Positions 45,369 through 55,815 are shown, counted from the stretch's first letter. The stretch: DNA of 64,000 nucleotides from Bowmanella denitrificans (GCF_002887595.1 NZ_PEBU01000001.1:434001-498000), one strand, 5' to 3'. The notes: a model not told the origin generated them from the letters alone. Made by a program: numbers and translations.

Positions 45369-46206
45369 AGCTGCTGTCACTATTCCAGGGGGCCAGCAAA
45401 TAGTCCGGCACATAATCCACCGGCAGAACAAAGCGACATTTAGGGGACAGTTCCGGACGATGAATGAGGTCCTGCGGCATCAGCTTTAAGTTGTCCTGGC
45501 ACTGCTTAAGTAGCGGCTTTAGCGACAGGCCCCGCCATAAAGCGGTAATACAAAGCAGGGTAGCCGTGTCGCAGATAAAGCCTGTAGAACCATTGTGTAT
45601 AAAACTGCCAACCTTGCGTGCTTTCTGGCTATGCCACACCAGTATCAAATCAATCGCCGTTGCGGCCGCCGCGGCATCGCCCCGCTCAATGGCCTGCAAC
45701 GCATCAGTCGTACCAGGAGGAAAGTAGGTTTTTTTTCGCTGCTGCATTTTACTGATTGCGGTTAAATGCCCGGTCCAGGCCACCGCCCGGTCCAGCCACA
45801 ACGCGCTTAGCAGCTTATAAAAGGGCAGGTAAAAGAAATCATTCTCCAGTAAATCGGGCTGGTTGCTTTTTAGAATAATCTCTGCCCAGCTGCTGGCCTC
45901 TTGCTGGTTGCCTGCCAGCATGGCATGACACAGACAATTTATCAGACCATCGTAATATTCTCTGTCATTGGCGTAACCCATGGCGGTTTTTGCTGCCTGC
46001 AGGCCCTGCTGACGTCTTTGTGTTGCTTCCTGGTCGCGCTGCAATATCGTCAGTGTACAGGAACTGTCCAGCAGCAGGCCGGATATCCTCATCCAGACAA
46101 AAAACTTGGCATCGTCAAGGGCCTGATCCGGGTCTATTTTCAACATGTACTCGGTGCAATACAGTCGGTAGTTAAACTCTTCAGATAGACTAATAGTGGT
46201 TTGCAT
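45367..46206 (-). CDS. Putative immunity protein (Imm49-like)
   Basis: A 279-residue protein without signal peptide, mostly alpha-helical. The length, the helical repeat character and the placement 44 bp downstream of a large exported protein with a nuclease-like tip fit an immunity protein, and the sequence resembles the Imm49 family (for example in LLSALWLDRAVAW and KAMGYA-like helices), though I hold the family name loosely. If right, it protects the producer in the cytoplasm by binding the C-terminal toxin domain of its neighbour. Confidence 0.6.
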   Translation of the reverse strand: MQTTISLSEEFNYRLYCTEYMLKIDPDQALDDAKFFVWMRISGLLLDSSCTLTILQRDQEATQRRQQGLQAAKTAMGYANDREYYDGLINCLCHAMLAGNQQEASSWAEIILKSNQPDLLENDFFYLPFYKLLSALWLDRAVAWTGHLTAISKMQQRKKTYFPPGTTDALQAIERGDAAAAATAIDLILVWHSQKARKVGSFIHNGSTGFICDTATLLCITALWRGLSLKPLLKQCQDNLKLMPQDLIHRPELSPKCRFVLPVDYVPDYLLAPWNSDSS

Positions 46207-46250
46207 AAATATCCCAGTTAAAGCGGCTGCTTAGCAGCCGCCATCTGAAC

Positions 46251-49200
46251 TTAAGGTCGAATTGGTAATTCAATAACAACAATATGGTCAAGTTTCGACT
46301 TCGCAGCGCTACCTCCAAATTCCGCATGTTTGCTCAAAGCTTCGGTCACCCCCAAACCACGGTGTTGATCGGTAACCACTACAATTTGCTTACGAACTTT
46401 ACCTGCGCCATAAGCAGCAACGAGCTGTTCTTTTTGTTGCTGAGTCATACCTGGAGTTCTGTATAGCGCACTATCTGGTCCCCCCTGTCCCCTTGCACCA
46501 AACAGCCAGTTATCAGTCATCTGCTTGTTGACACCAGAGCCGGTTAACGAACCCAGCCCAAAATTACTGCCAGTACCGATAAACTTGGACTCGGTAATCA
46601 CAAAGTTACCCTGGGCATCTTTGTAAATACTGTCAATGCCGTTCTGACTGGGTGTGCCGCTGCAGAAGTAGCAGGTCATACCGCGCTGCTTGGTACTGTA
46701 ATCTATCGCTGCTTTTTCACCCAGCAACGCTTTGGTGGTTGTGGTCATATTGTCCGGGTTAATCCCCAGGCTTCTGGCATAGCCCTGGCCGTCTTTTACG
46801 GTAACGCTGCTGAAATTCATGCCATTGCGGCTGGCCTGGGTAATCACCGCATCAAAGCGCCCGGATAGCTTACCTATACTGGCAGAGGTAATATCGGCAT
46901 TCTTGCTAAGACTGGCCACCAGATTGGTTGAATTGGCAGACACCGAACGGTAACTGGACTCCACCGCACTCAGGTTCCAGTTGCTGATTACTGCGTCGCT
47001 GACCTTATAACCGGTTTTACTCAGATCAAATAAAGGAATAAACCCGACCGCTGCCAGAGCCACATCAGAAAAGCTGCCATCGTTAACAACCAGATCCCAG
47101 GTGGTTACACCGACATTTCGGATATCACCAACAATAAAAAAGTCAGCGACAAAAGTACCCAGTGCGGCAGCGCCCCCCTGAATTGGGCTGTTGTAAGCAT
47201 TAGGGTTAAAATCGCCGTATATTGCCCCTTGCGCAAAGGCCAAGGCTACAGCACCGACATCTTTAACAAACACTATGCCGGCCTGTTGAAGATCCATGGG
47301 CTTAAAGCTTTGCTTTCCGCCGGCATGGCCGCCGTTAATCAGGTAGCCCGCCGCCCCGGTGGCCGGGTCAAGCACAATGTAACCTAAGCCGCGCCACTTA
47401 CCCTGTTTTATGGTGGACTTGGGTGTGATCACCACCCGACCAGCATTCACCGCCGCACGCATACTGTTTTTGTAGGTGTCGGTCAGTTCCAGTTGCGACA
47501 TAACCGCTTCCAGATTGGTGCGGTTGATTCGGTAAACCGGGATCTCGTGATTGGCCGCCGCCCGCAAAATTGACATGGTGGATACGGATGGCCAGCCCAT
47601 GGTCTTTTCAAATACCGCATGTTCCAGCGCCGAAGCGGCCATACCAACAGAAAACAGCAGACCGGCAGCATTAAAATCTGCGGCATTGCTGGCAGAGAAC
47701 AGCGAGTAGATATTGCGTGGTGCGTCGATGCCCCGCTCCCCCACCGACATAATATGCTGGCCGCTGGCATTGAGTCTGGTAGTCAGGTCAATGGACACCA
47801 GGGCTTCAGAAACCTGATGGAAGATAAAGCTGCCGGAGGTGGCGCTCATATTGTCAATGACATTGTCCAACTGGCGGTAGTAAGACATGCCCAGCATATG
47901 CAACAGCTCACCGGCAAATTCTTCGTGCAGCAGGTTGTTCTTATGGGTATTTTTCAGCACATTCAGCTTGTCCAGGGTGCGCTTGAACTTCTGCTCGCTG
48001 ACTTTCTGGCTGTCCAGCGCAACGGCATACACCCCACCAGCGGTGACATTGTGCTGCACCGCCCCGGCCGCAGCACTGCCTTTAAAGAAAGACACCGTCA
48101 TGGTCTGGTAACTGCCCACGCTCACGGCACTGCCGGTCGCCATCACCGCACCATCCAGTTTAAGTTGCGGCTTTAGGTTAACGCCCTTGTAAGGGGTGTT
48201 CAGTATTCCACCGTAACTGTTGATTTTATTCTGGTCCGTTGGCGTGGCAGCGATGTAATCCACCGTTAGTCGCTTGGCTAAGACGGCAGGCAATGCCAGG
48301 CGCTTACTCAAACCGGGCAATGCCACCTGCACATGCTGACGGTGGCTGTCGCTTAATTCATTCAGCCTGCTCACCGTACCCTGAATGCTGAAGGGCAAGG
48401 TGCTGGGAAGCTGACTGATGTTACGTACAATGGCTTTGCGTGGCTTAACCAGATCGCTCAGGCGGGTTTGCGGCGCACCACTAAGATGGCTGGCAGTACG
48501 CTGCTCGTTTTCCTGAATGTATTCATCAACCAAGTTCAGGTCAGGCTGCATAATGCCATTGGCGTTAGCCAGCATACCTGCAGATGACATTCGGTTAATC
48601 AGGGTTTGCGGATCGTTACCGGCCTCGATACTGATATTGCGACCCTGAGGAAGGCTATGGTCTTTAAAGGCCGGGGCCAGCCCTATCCAACTGGCAGTAG
48701 CACTGTGATAATACTCTACCCAGACATGCTGGGTTTCCAGTTGGGTTGGACGTCCTTGCGCATCCCCAAATATAGTACTTTGATATCCCGCTGTGGCCAG
48801 GATGTTGCCAGCCGTTAGTGCATCAGTGGTACCAATCCATTTGGCTCCACTGGCGGCAGGCGTGCGAATCTTACCGACCACATATCTGGCCTGCAGACCC
48901 GAGGCCCTCAAGGTGGCAATCATGGCCGAGGCAATATCGAAATCGTTGCCCGACTTTTGATATAAGGTTTCCTGGGCGCCTTTAAGCGCGCCGAAATAGT
49001 AAGGCTCAAAGGTAAAGTTGTTACTGAAATGGGCGTAAATCTTAACCGGGTCTTTGCTAAGTGAATTAGCCAGGGCCTGAATATCCGGTGTAATTTCTGT
49101 ATCGGCACTTATGCTGTTCAGTAATGCCGACTGTTGCTCTACTGGCAGCTTCTCATACAACACTGCCGGACTAAACTGCGTGTCCAAGGCCAGCTGTTGC

Positions 49201-49430
49201 AGTTCCAGCGCGGTCAGGGTTTGTAATTCCACCTGCTTTTGCAGGTTGGAGTTGGGCAAGGTCCCCCTGTCGATAGCGCGCAGTGGCAGCAATTCACCCG
49301 CAGCAAAGGCTTCAGCTTCGGCATCAAGTGTATCTTGCGCCTGCAGGCTGAACGTCATGCAGGCAGCAATCAGCCAGGTGCCTAAGCCAGCAAAGCGCGG
49401 CGGCACCTTGTTCTTTATAAAACTCATCAT
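46251..49430 (-). CDS. Large exported protein with transglutaminase-like domain and C-terminal nuclease-like domain (putative polymorphic toxin)
   Basis: A 1059-residue protein. The signal peptide ends near TFSLQAQ. A transglutaminase-like domain lies at about residues 130-260 (ASAMIATLRASGLQARYVVG, then HVWVEYYHS and WIGLAPAFK), but the catalytic Cys position reads DFDIAS, so it is probably inactive. A long middle region with hydrophobic stretches follows. The last 150 residues start with CYFC and contain GIDSIYKDAQGNFVITESKF, where Asp933, Glu947 and Lys949 fit a PD-(D/E)xK nuclease. Transglutaminase-like domains of this kind occur in RHS-type and other polymorphic toxins. An immunity-like gene follows. 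AAGGAAATTA precedes the ATGATG start. Confidence 0.65.
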   Translation of the reverse strand: MMSFIKNKVPPRFAGLGTWLIAACMTFSLQAQDTLDAEAEAFAAGELLPLRAIDRGTLPNSNLQKQVELQTLTALELQQLALDTQFSPAVLYEKLPVEQQSALLNSISADTEITPDIQALANSLSKDPVKIYAHFSNNFTFEPYYFGALKGAQETLYQKSGNDFDIASAMIATLRASGLQARYVVGKIRTPAASGAKWIGTTDALTAGNILATAGYQSTIFGDAQGRPTQLETQHVWVEYYHSATASWIGLAPAFKDHSLPQGRNISIEAGNDPQTLINRMSSAGMLANANGIMQPDLNLVDEYIQENEQRTASHLSGAPQTRLSDLVKPRKAIVRNISQLPSTLPFSIQGTVSRLNELSDSHRQHVQVALPGLSKRLALPAVLAKRLTVDYIAATPTDQNKINSYGGILNTPYKGVNLKPQLKLDGAVMATGSAVSVGSYQTMTVSFFKGSAAAGAVQHNVTAGGVYAVALDSQKVSEQKFKRTLDKLNVLKNTHKNNLLHEEFAGELLHMLGMSYYRQLDNVIDNMSATSGSFIFHQVSEALVSIDLTTRLNASGQHIMSVGERGIDAPRNIYSLFSASNAADFNAAGLLFSVGMAASALEHAVFEKTMGWPSVSTMSILRAAANHEIPVYRINRTNLEAVMSQLELTDTYKNSMRAAVNAGRVVITPKSTIKQGKWRGLGYIVLDPATGAAGYLINGGHAGGKQSFKPMDLQQAGIVFVKDVGAVALAFAQGAIYGDFNPNAYNSPIQGGAAALGTFVADFFIVGDIRNVGVTTWDLVVNDGSFSDVALAAVGFIPLFDLSKTGYKVSDAVISNWNLSAVESSYRSVSANSTNLVASLSKNADITSASIGKLSGRFDAVITQASRNGMNFSSVTVKDGQGYARSLGINPDNMTTTTKALLGEKAAIDYSTKQRGMTCYFCSGTPSQNGIDSIYKDAQGNFVITESKFIGTGSNFGLGSLTGSGVNKQMTDNWLFGARGQGGPDSALYRTPGMTQQQKEQLVAAYGAGKVRKQIVVVTDQHRGLGVTEALSKHAEFGGSAAKSKLDHIVVIELPIRP

Positions 49431-49817
49431 TAATTTCCTTTTAATACAATCAGTTAAATATCAGATCGAACAAATACCTACTATCAGCCAGTTCAGCGGC
49501 ACTGAACGGCACACAGCAGGATCCAGCCAAACGCAGCAAGCGTGCATTTAGCTAAATTTGATTACAGGGAATAAAGCCGGACTGGTGCGGCTAGTGAGGA
49601 GAGAAAGACATTATGGTGAAACGAGCCATAGCGATTCCTTTAAGGCTGTTGGTTTATTGACCTACCATGTCAATTGGCCACTAAGATACTGGTTATTTAT
49701 AAATTGGCAATCGGAATATTGTCAGCAAGTTTATCGGCTATTTTGCGGTGAAAGCGGGGGTATATGAATGGAATATCAATAGATATGCCGGACGGCTGAC
49801 GCCGTCCGGCAGGCGAC
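49431..49817. other. Intergenic region between the toxin-like gene and pckA
   Basis: These 387 bp carry the upstream region of the toxin-like gene. Nothing recognisable was found other than the hairpin near pckA; short ORFs here lack ribosome-binding sites and family resemblance. Confidence 0.6.
49787..49810 (-). terminator. Perfect hairpin after pckA
   Basis: The arms GCCGGACGGC (49787-49796) and GCCGTCCGGC (49801-49810) are perfectly complementary around TGAC. It lies 7 bp after the pckA stop, but no T run follows on the minus strand, so termination efficiency is uncertain. Confidence 0.6.
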
Positions 49818-51359
49818 TCAGGCCTTAGGGCCAGCCTGACGAATCTCTTCAGATACGGCGTATTTGGCAAAGTTCTGTTTAAACTCGGCAGCCAAACGGC
49901 TGGCGTACTCGTCATATTTAGCCTGATCTGCCCAGGTATTTCTGGGATTCAGTAGTTTGCTGTCCACACCATGCACAGCCACTGGAACATCCAGGTTAAG
50001 CTGTTCAATATGCTGGGTTTCCACCCCATCCAGCTTATTGTTAACAATGGCATCCACCACCGCACGGGTAGTAGGAATATCAAAGCGCTTACCTTCACCG
50101 TAAGGACCGCCAGTCCAGCCGGTATTCACCAGATAGACTTTGGCACCGAATTCACGTACTCGTTTCATCAGCAGCTCGGCATAGACGCCAGCCGGACGCG
50201 GGAAGAAGGGGGCACCAAAGCAGGTAGAGAAGGTGGACTCAATGGCGGCGGTAGAACCAATCTCGGTGGAGCCCACTTTGGCGGTGTAGCCAGACAAGAA
50301 ATGATAAGCAGCCGCCTGTTCTGACAGAATAGATACCGGAGGCAATACACCACTGACATCGCAAGTCAGAAACACTACGGCGCGGGGTTCACCGGCACGA
50401 TTAGCCACTTCACGCTTTTCAATATGCTCCAGCGGGTAAGCGGCGCGACTGTTCTGAGTCAGGCTGCAATCCTGATAGTCAGGTTTGCGTTTGTCATCCA
50501 GTACCACGTTTTCCAGTACCGTACCGAAGCGAATAGCGTCCCAGATGACGGGTTCATTTTGTTGTGACAGGTCGATACATTTGGCGTAACAACCGCCTTC
50601 AATATTAAATACCGAGCCAGGTGCCCAGCCATGCTCATCGTCACCAATCAGAAAACGCGAAGGATCGGCTGACAACGTGGTTTTACCGGTGCCAGACAGG
50701 CCGAAGAACAATGTCACGTCACCCTGTTCACCAACATTGGCACTGCAGTGCATGGGTAATACATCTTTGCCCGGTAACAGGAAGTTTTGCACCGAGAACA
50801 TGGATTTTTTCATTTCCCCGGCGTAGCGCATTCCCGCCAGCAAGACTCTGCGTTTGGCGAAATTGATAATCACCACACCCTCTGAGTTGGTGCCGTCGCG
50901 CTCGGGTTGGCAGACAAAACCTGGGGCATTCAGAATTTGCCAGGCATCTTTACCGGCGTGATTCCAGTTTTGCGGGCGAATAAACAGGTTACGGGCAAAC
51001 AATTGGTGCCAGGCTGTCTCTGTACGTACCTGCAACGGCAGGTAATGTTCTGGATCAGCGCCCACTTCCAGGTGCGACATAAAGTGGCTTTTACCCAGTA
51101 AATAGGCTTCGACTCTGTCCCAAAGTGCATCAAACTGGCTTGCATCGAATGGGCGATTCACCGCGCCCCACTCAATGTCCTGTTCAGTAGAGGCTTCCCT
51201 GACAATAAAACGATCTTTGGGTGAACGACCCGTGCGGGCACCAGTTTCCACCACCAGCGCGCCATTGGCGGCCAGTTTTCCTTCGCCGCGGGCCAGCGCT
51301 TGTTCAATTAACTCGGCAGGGGTTAAATCCACTAACACATTGGGGGGAACAGAGGTCAT
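49818..51359 (-). CDS. pckA: Phosphoenolpyruvate carboxykinase (ATP)
   Basis: Converts oxaloacetate and ATP to phosphoenolpyruvate and CO2, the first committed step of gluconeogenesis. The 513-residue product has the kinase-1a P-loop [18 protein letters not shown], the metal-binding IGDDEHGW, and the arginine-rich [15 protein letters not shown] near the N-terminus. GGAG lies seven bases before the ATG at 51359. The upstream region carries three copies of an ACTTTCAG motif that may be regulator sites. Confidence 0.97.
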   Translation of the reverse strand: MTSVPPNVLVDLTPAELIEQALARGEGKLAANGALVVETGARTGRSPKDRFIVREASTEQDIEWGAVNRPFDASQFDALWDRVEAYLLGKSHFMSHLEVGADPEHYLPLQVRTETAWHQLFARNLFIRPQNWNHAGKDAWQILNAPGFVCQPERDGTNSEGVVIINFAKRRVLLAGMRYAGEMKKSMFSVQNFLLPGKDVLPMHCSANVGEQGDVTLFFGLSGTGKTTLSADPSRFLIGDDEHGWAPGSVFNIEGGCYAKCIDLSQQNEPVIWDAIRFGTVLENVVLDDKRKPDYQDCSLTQNSRAAYPLEHIEKREVANRAGEPRAVVFLTCDVSGVLPPVSILSEQAAAYHFLSGYTAKVGSTEIGSTAAIESTFSTCFGAPFFPRPAGVYAELLMKRVREFGAKVYLVNTGWTGGPYGEGKRFDIPTTRAVVDAIVNNKLDGVETQHIEQLNLDVPVAVHGVDSKLLNPRNTWADQAKYDEYASRLAAEFKQNFAKYAVSEEIRQAGPKA

Positions 51360-51379
51360 CGGGGTACTCCAGATTAAAA

Positions 51380-51513
51380 ACTTTCAGACGGTATTTCAGT
51401 ATTATTTTTTGCCGCGCATCATACAGTAATAAAGGCTTTATTGGCCAAACAAAGCGAATATTTTTTCGACAAAACTGAAAGTCTTTCATTAATTTGATCT
51501 AATACTTTCAGTT
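51380..51513. promoter_or_regulatory. ACTTTCAG repeats upstream of pckA
   Basis: ACTTTCAG occurs at 51380-51387 and again at 51504-51511. An inverted copy is at 51475-51482, making a perfect 10-bp inverted repeat AACTGAAAGT (51473-51482) and ACTTTCAGTT (51504-51513) with 21 bp between. They bracket the likely pckA promoter and look like binding sites of one regulator, identity unknown. Confidence 0.5.
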
Positions 51514-51691
51514 ATGCGGCAACTCTGGGTGATGTCGGCAAAAAACTGGAACTTTATAACGGCCAAAGCAAAGCGTTGCCGGTTTACGCCAACTGATACC
51601 CTTGCTGCCGGATGGCGATGGTCTGACAAAACACAAGCCGACCTGACCTCTGGGCATTTTTTACTTGCATAGAGTAAAAGATCTACTATCA

Positions 51692-51712
51692 TAAGTTTCG
51701 TTGTGAAACTTA
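51692..51712. promoter_or_regulatory. Operator palindrome upstream of the DeoR gene
   Basis: A perfect inverted repeat TAAGTTTC-GTTGT-GAAACTTA ends 13 bp before the DeoR start at 51726. The position over the promoter or leader suggests autoregulation by the DeoR protein. Further TTTCG/CGAAA words follow at about 51717 and 51735. Confidence 0.6.
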
Positions 51713-51725
51713 ATATTTCGATTTG

Positions 51726-52490
51726 ATGTATAAACGAAACACTCAATTTCGTCGACGCGCCATAGTCGACCGCCTGATGTCGCAGGGAGAAGTGACAGTG
51801 GATGCCCTGACCAAGGAATTCAGCACCTCCGAAGTGACCATCAGAAAAGATCTGACCGAGCTTGAACGCAGTGGACTATTAGTGCGTAAGTACGGTGGTG
51901 CGATGTTGCTGCCGCAGGATGCCCCGGAATTGGAAGAAGAAGTTTCGATTCGAAAGATATCCATTGCCAAAGCGGCCAGCCAACTGATCCGCGACCATAA
52001 CCGCATCATTATCGACAGCGGCAGTACCACCTCGGCCCTGATCCCGGAACTCAATCATAAGCGTGGCCTGGTGGTCATGACTAATGCCCTGCATGTGTCA
52101 GCCAGTTTGCTGGAGCTGGAAAACGAGCCCACCGTGTTAATGACCGGCGGCACATGGGACAACCAGTCACATTCTTTTCAGGGCCAGATGGCCGAACAGA
52201 TGCTTAGGGCCTATAACTTTGACCAGGCCTTTTTAGGCGCAGCCGGGCTGGACCTGGACAAAGGTACCACCACCTTTAATGAACTAACCCAGTTATCCAA
52301 GGTGATGGCCGAAGTGGCGCGCGAAGTGATTGTGCTGGCCGAATCCGAAAAGCTGCAACGCAAGATACCCAATCTGGAGCTGCCCTGGTCACAAATTTCC
52401 GTGCTGGTCACGGACGATCAAATCCCGGCAGCTGCCAGACAACAGATTGAACAGAAAGGCGTACAGGTAATCTGCGCCAAAACCGAATAA
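51726..52490 (+). CDS. DeoR/GlpR-family transcriptional regulator
   Basis: A 254-residue regulator with an N-terminal DeoR helix-turn-helix ([19 protein letters not shown], then [19 protein letters not shown]) and the C-terminal sugar-phosphate isomerase-like ligand domain ([26 protein letters not shown]). It starts at ATG 51726, 13 bp after a perfect operator-like palindrome, and ends 13 bp before glmS. This regulator type next to glmS is common in marine gammaproteobacteria, so control of amino-sugar synthesis is a reasonable inference. Confidence 0.92.
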   Translation: MYKRNTQFRRRAIVDRLMSQGEVTVDALTKEFSTSEVTIRKDLTELERSGLLVRKYGGAMLLPQDAPELEEEVSIRKISIAKAASQLIRDHNRIIIDSGSTTSALIPELNHKRGLVVMTNALHVSASLLELENEPTVLMTGGTWDNQSHSFQGQMAEQMLRAYNFDQAFLGAAGLDLDKGTTTFNELTQLSKVMAEVAREVIVLAESEKLQRKIPNLELPWSQISVLVTDDQIPAAARQQIEQKGVQVICAKTE

Positions 52491-52503
52491 ACGGAGAAAC
52501 AAC

Positions 52504-54336
52504 ATGTGTGGAATAGTGGGCGCCATCGCCGAACGTAACGTAGTCAGCATTTTGCTGGAAGGATTAAAACGTCTGGAATACCGCGGCTATGACTCTGCCG
52601 GTGTGGCCGTGCTGGATAGTGAAGGTCAGTTGCAGCGGGTACGCCGCACCGGCAAGGTGCAGGAACTGGCCGATGCACTGGCCAGCAACCCCATTAAAGG
52701 CAGTACCGGTATTGCCCATACCCGCTGGGCCACCCATGGCGGCGTCACCGAGGCCAATGCCCACCCGCACTTTTCCACCGAACGCATTGCGGTGGTACAC
52801 AACGGTATTATCGAAAATTATCTGGAACTGCGTGAACAATTGCGCGGCCAGGGCTTTCACTTTAGTTCCGACACTGACACCGAAACCATTGCCCACCAGG
52901 TGGAGCTGGAACTGCAAAGCGCCGACAGTCTGCTGAGCGCAGTGCAGCGTGCGGTGAAAAAATTCCATGGCGCCTACGGCACAGTGGTGATGGATCAGCA
53001 AAACCCCGGGCATGTGGTGGTGGCCCGTTCAGGCAGCCCGCTGGTGATTGGTCTGGGTATTGATGAGAACTTTATTGCCTCGGATCAGTTAGCGTTACTG
53101 CCGGTAACCCGCCGCTTTATCTTTTTAGAAGAAGGCGATGTGGCGCAGATCAGCCGTACCCAGGTGCATATATTCGACAAGGACGGCCATGAAGTACTGC
53201 GCCCGGTACATGACTCGGATATTGAACACGATGCCGGTGACAAAGGCGGCTATCGCCACTATATGCTCAAGGAAATTCATGAGCAGCCTACCGTGGTACG
53301 CAATACCCTGCAGGATCGCTTAAGTGACGAAGGGGTGGATCCGCGTATTTTCGGCGCCATGGCCCCGGATTTGCTGGCCAAGGTTAAGCATGTGCAAATT
53401 GTCGCCTGTGGCACCAGCTATCACTCAGGTATGACGGCCCGTTACTGGCTGGAGCAATATGCCAATGTGTCCTGCAACGTGGAGATCGCCTCAGAATTCC
53501 GCTACCGCAAGTCGTTTGTTCACCCTGACAGCTTGCTGGTCACTATTTCCCAGTCAGGTGAAACCGCCGACACCCTGGCAGCACTGCGCCTGGGCAAGGA
53601 ACTGGGCTATATGGCCAGCCTGACCATTTGTAATGTGCCTGGCTCGTCTTTGGTACGGGAATCCGATCTGGCCTTTATGACCCTGGCGGGCGCAGAAATC
53701 GGCGTGGCTTCCACTAAAGCCTTTACCACCCAGTTAACCGGATTGTTAATGCTGACACTGGCACTGGGGCAGTTCAACGGCATGACCACCAGCGACCATG
53801 GCAAGATTGTCAGTGCCCTGCACAGTCTGCCCGCCAAGCTGGAAGAAACCCTGGCGCTATCCGCTGGTATTGAAAAACTGGCGGAAGAATTTGCCGATAA
53901 ACATCACAGCCTGTTCCTGGGTCGTGGCGATCAGTATCCCATCGCCATGGAAGGGGCACTGAAGCTTAAAGAAATTTCTTATATTCACGCCGAAGCTTAT
54001 GCCTCCGGCGAGCTTAAACATGGCCCGCTGGCGCTGATTGACGATGAAATGCCGGTGATTGTGGTAGCGCCGAATAATGAACTGTTGGAAAAACTTAAAT
54101 CCAACGTTGAAGAAGTACGCGCTCGCGGCGGCATCATGTACGTATTTGCCGACAAAGACGCAAAATTTGCCAGCGACGCCACCATGCGGGTGATTAACCT
54201 GCCGCATGTGGACAGTGTGATCGCGCCTATCGTGTATACCCTGCCACTACAGCTGCTCAGCTACTACGTCGCCATTATTAAAGGCACCGACGTCGACCAG
54301 CCGCGTAACCTGGCTAAGTCTGTGACCGTGGAATAA
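52504..54336 (+). CDS. glmS: Glutamine-fructose-6-phosphate aminotransferase (isomerizing)
   Basis: Makes glucosamine-6-phosphate from fructose-6-phosphate and glutamine, the first step to UDP-GlcNAc for peptidoglycan and LPS. The product is 610 residues (E. coli 609). The N-terminal glutaminase begins [10 protein letters not shown] with catalytic Cys2. The two SIS domains follow ([27 protein letters not shown]), and the C-terminus reads [20 protein letters not shown] precedes the start. The last codons correspond to the TnsD recognition sequence of Tn7-type transposons, and an AT-richer island begins immediately downstream. Confidence 0.98.
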   Translation: MCGIVGAIAERNVVSILLEGLKRLEYRGYDSAGVAVLDSEGQLQRVRRTGKVQELADALASNPIKGSTGIAHTRWATHGGVTEANAHPHFSTERIAVVHNGIIENYLELREQLRGQGFHFSSDTDTETIAHQVELELQSADSLLSAVQRAVKKFHGAYGTVVMDQQNPGHVVVARSGSPLVIGLGIDENFIASDQLALLPVTRRFIFLEEGDVAQISRTQVHIFDKDGHEVLRPVHDSDIEHDAGDKGGYRHYMLKEIHEQPTVVRNTLQDRLSDEGVDPRIFGAMAPDLLAKVKHVQIVACGTSYHSGMTARYWLEQYANVSCNVEIASEFRYRKSFVHPDSLLVTISQSGETADTLAALRLGKELGYMASLTICNVPGSSLVRESDLAFMTLAGAEIGVASTKAFTTQLTGLLMLTLALGQFNGMTTSDHGKIVSALHSLPAKLEETLALSAGIEKLAEEFADKHHSLFLGRGDQYPIAMEGALKLKEISYIHAEAYASGELKHGPLALIDDEMPVIVVAPNNELLEKLKSNVEEVRARGGIMYVFADKDAKFASDATMRVINLPHVDSVIAPIVYTLPLQLLSYYVAIIKGTDVDQPRNLAKSVTVE

Positions 54337-54804
54337 TGAGACCTATTATTTAGTGTTGTGCACGTTAAATAATGTTCGAAACAACGTTTAATGTGCGCAA
54401 CTTTTAATAGAGATCGAAACTGATAAGTGCGCGACTAATCGAAGGTGTTGCCACAGCAGATTCAGTCCCTAACTGCTTGAGTGTGCTTCATATTGAAGGA
54501 TCAAAGTGTCAATGAAACTCAGGATATTTCCGACTATTTGGTAGATGGATACAAGTGGTAAAACCTAACACTCAGAATTCGAAACCCGAATGGTCAATAA
54601 GGAGGTTGAGAGCAGCCATTCCGTAGCGGAGTTGTCTATGCATTCTGATGCAATCAGACCTACATTGAATAAAGCAATAAGCACATGCGTACGATGATAA
54701 GATTCAATGGAGTGAATATGGTTATCAAGGTAGTCTCCTGAAGTTTTTGGTCGTGATTGCACAGTTGAAAAGATATAATAATTCCTTACTGGGAGGACCA
54801 TATT
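54337..54804. other. Gene-free region between glmS and the island genes
   Basis: The first 110 bp after the glmS stop hold the repeat cluster described as a candidate transposon end. The rest is AT-richer, has no convincing ORF, and ends with a TATAAT (54774-54779) and a GGGAGG ribosome-binding site for the AAA+ gene. The sharp drop in G+C after glmS suggests foreign origin. Confidence 0.6.
54354..54450. repeat. Repeats just after glmS, candidate Tn7-like transposon end
   Basis: Starting 18 bp after the glmS stop the sequence opens with TGTTGTGCACG, as expected of a 5'-TGT transposon terminus. Three related words follow: GTGCACGTTAAATAATGTTC at 54358, GTGCGCAACTTTTAATAGAG at 54394, and AGTGCGCGACTAATCGAAG at 54426. 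The first two are each followed by CGAAAC. An imperfect inverted repeat GTTGTGCACGTTAAA / TTTAATGTGCGCAAC (54355-54369 and 54387-54401) overlaps. The spacing and position resemble TnsB-binding repeats at a Tn7-like end; no tns gene is in the window to prove it. Confidence 0.5.
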
Positions 54805-55800
54805 ATGGCTAATGCAAATCAATTAAGGGCACTGCTAAAGTCGCATCTAGAGGGCGATGATAGCCGTTTTTATTCCGTCGCAATGCAAGTCGCTGCTCAT
54901 GAAGCCAAGCGAGGACATGGCAAGCTTGCGGAAGAACTGCGCACATTAGTTGATCAGGCCAAAGCCAGTCGAGTAATTACGCCAGAGCGCAAAGCGGTCC
55001 CCATCAGTAAACCAAGAGGCGAGCTGGCTAATCTGCTTAGCGTCAGTTACCCCAAGGCACGTCTGGGTGATATGGTGCTAAACAGCGATCTAGCCAAGCA
55101 ATTAGAACGCATTGTTCGCGAGCAGCGCCATGCAGCCGAGATCCTGTCGCATGGTTTGTCTCCTCGGCGCAAGCTTTTGTTAGTAGGTCCACCAGGAACA
55201 GGTAAAACCATGACCGCGTCTGTATTGGCTGGAGAGTTAGGACTGCCATTATTTCAAGTGCGACTAGATGGTTTAATTACCAAGTTCATGGGAGAGACTG
55301 CCGCCAAACTGAGGCAGATCTTTGAGTCCACCCATCAGACCCGCGGGGTCTACTTCTTTGATGAATTTGATGCAATAGGCTCTCAGCGAGGGTTAGCAAA
55401 CGACGTCGGTGAAGTGCGACGTATCCTTAACAGCTTTTTGCAAATGATTGAACAGGATGATTCCCATAGCATCATAATTGGTGCCACCAATCACCCAGAT
55501 ATTCTGGATAATGCCCTGTTTCGTCGTTTTGATGACCTGATGCACTACGAGTTACCTGATGATGTGCACATCGCCAGTGTGCTTAAATCTCGTTTATCTC
55601 GCATGGCAATAAAAAATACATCCTGGAAACGATTGGCTAACAAAGCCATTGGCCTAAGTTACGCGGAATTATCCCGAGCAGCGGATGAAGTACTGAAAAC
55701 AGCATTGATTGAGCGAGCAGAAAAGATATCAGAAAAAGATATTACACAAGCACTGGAAGAACGCCGAAAGCTATCAAACAGATTAAATAAGAGCAGTTAA
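54805..55800 (+). CDS. AAA+ ATPase paired with a subtilisin-like protease
   Basis: A 331-residue cytoplasmic AAA+ protein. An N-terminal helical region (about residues 1-60, with MQVAAHEAKRGHGKLAEEL) precedes one AAA module: Walker A GPPGTGKT at 128-135, Walker B VYFFDEFDAIG with Asp186-Glu187, sensor-1 IIGATNH, arginine finger FRRFDD, and a C-terminal lid with LSYAELSRAADEVL. This is the classical clade close to FtsH and spastin ATPases, but without membrane helices or a fused protease. The protease is encoded 15 bp downstream, so the pair may act as a split ATP-dependent protease. GGGAGG precedes the ATG. Confidence 0.9.
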   Translation: MANANQLRALLKSHLEGDDSRFYSVAMQVAAHEAKRGHGKLAEELRTLVDQAKASRVITPERKAVPISKPRGELANLLSVSYPKARLGDMVLNSDLAKQLERIVREQRHAAEILSHGLSPRRKLLLVGPPGTGKTMTASVLAGELGLPLFQVRLDGLITKFMGETAAKLRQIFESTHQTRGVYFFDEFDAIGSQRGLANDVGEVRRILNSFLQMIEQDDSHSIIIGATNHPDILDNALFRRFDDLMHYELPDDVHIASVLKSRLSRMAIKNTSWKRLANKAIGLSYAELSRAADEVLKTALIERAEKISEKDITQALEERRKLSNRLNKSS

Positions 55801-55815
55801 CGATAAGGACGTTTT

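Noticed and set aside
49558-49767. 69-codon ORF upstream of the toxin-like gene
   Set aside because: It has no plausible ribosome-binding site and no family-like sequence features; it lies in a gene-free gap.
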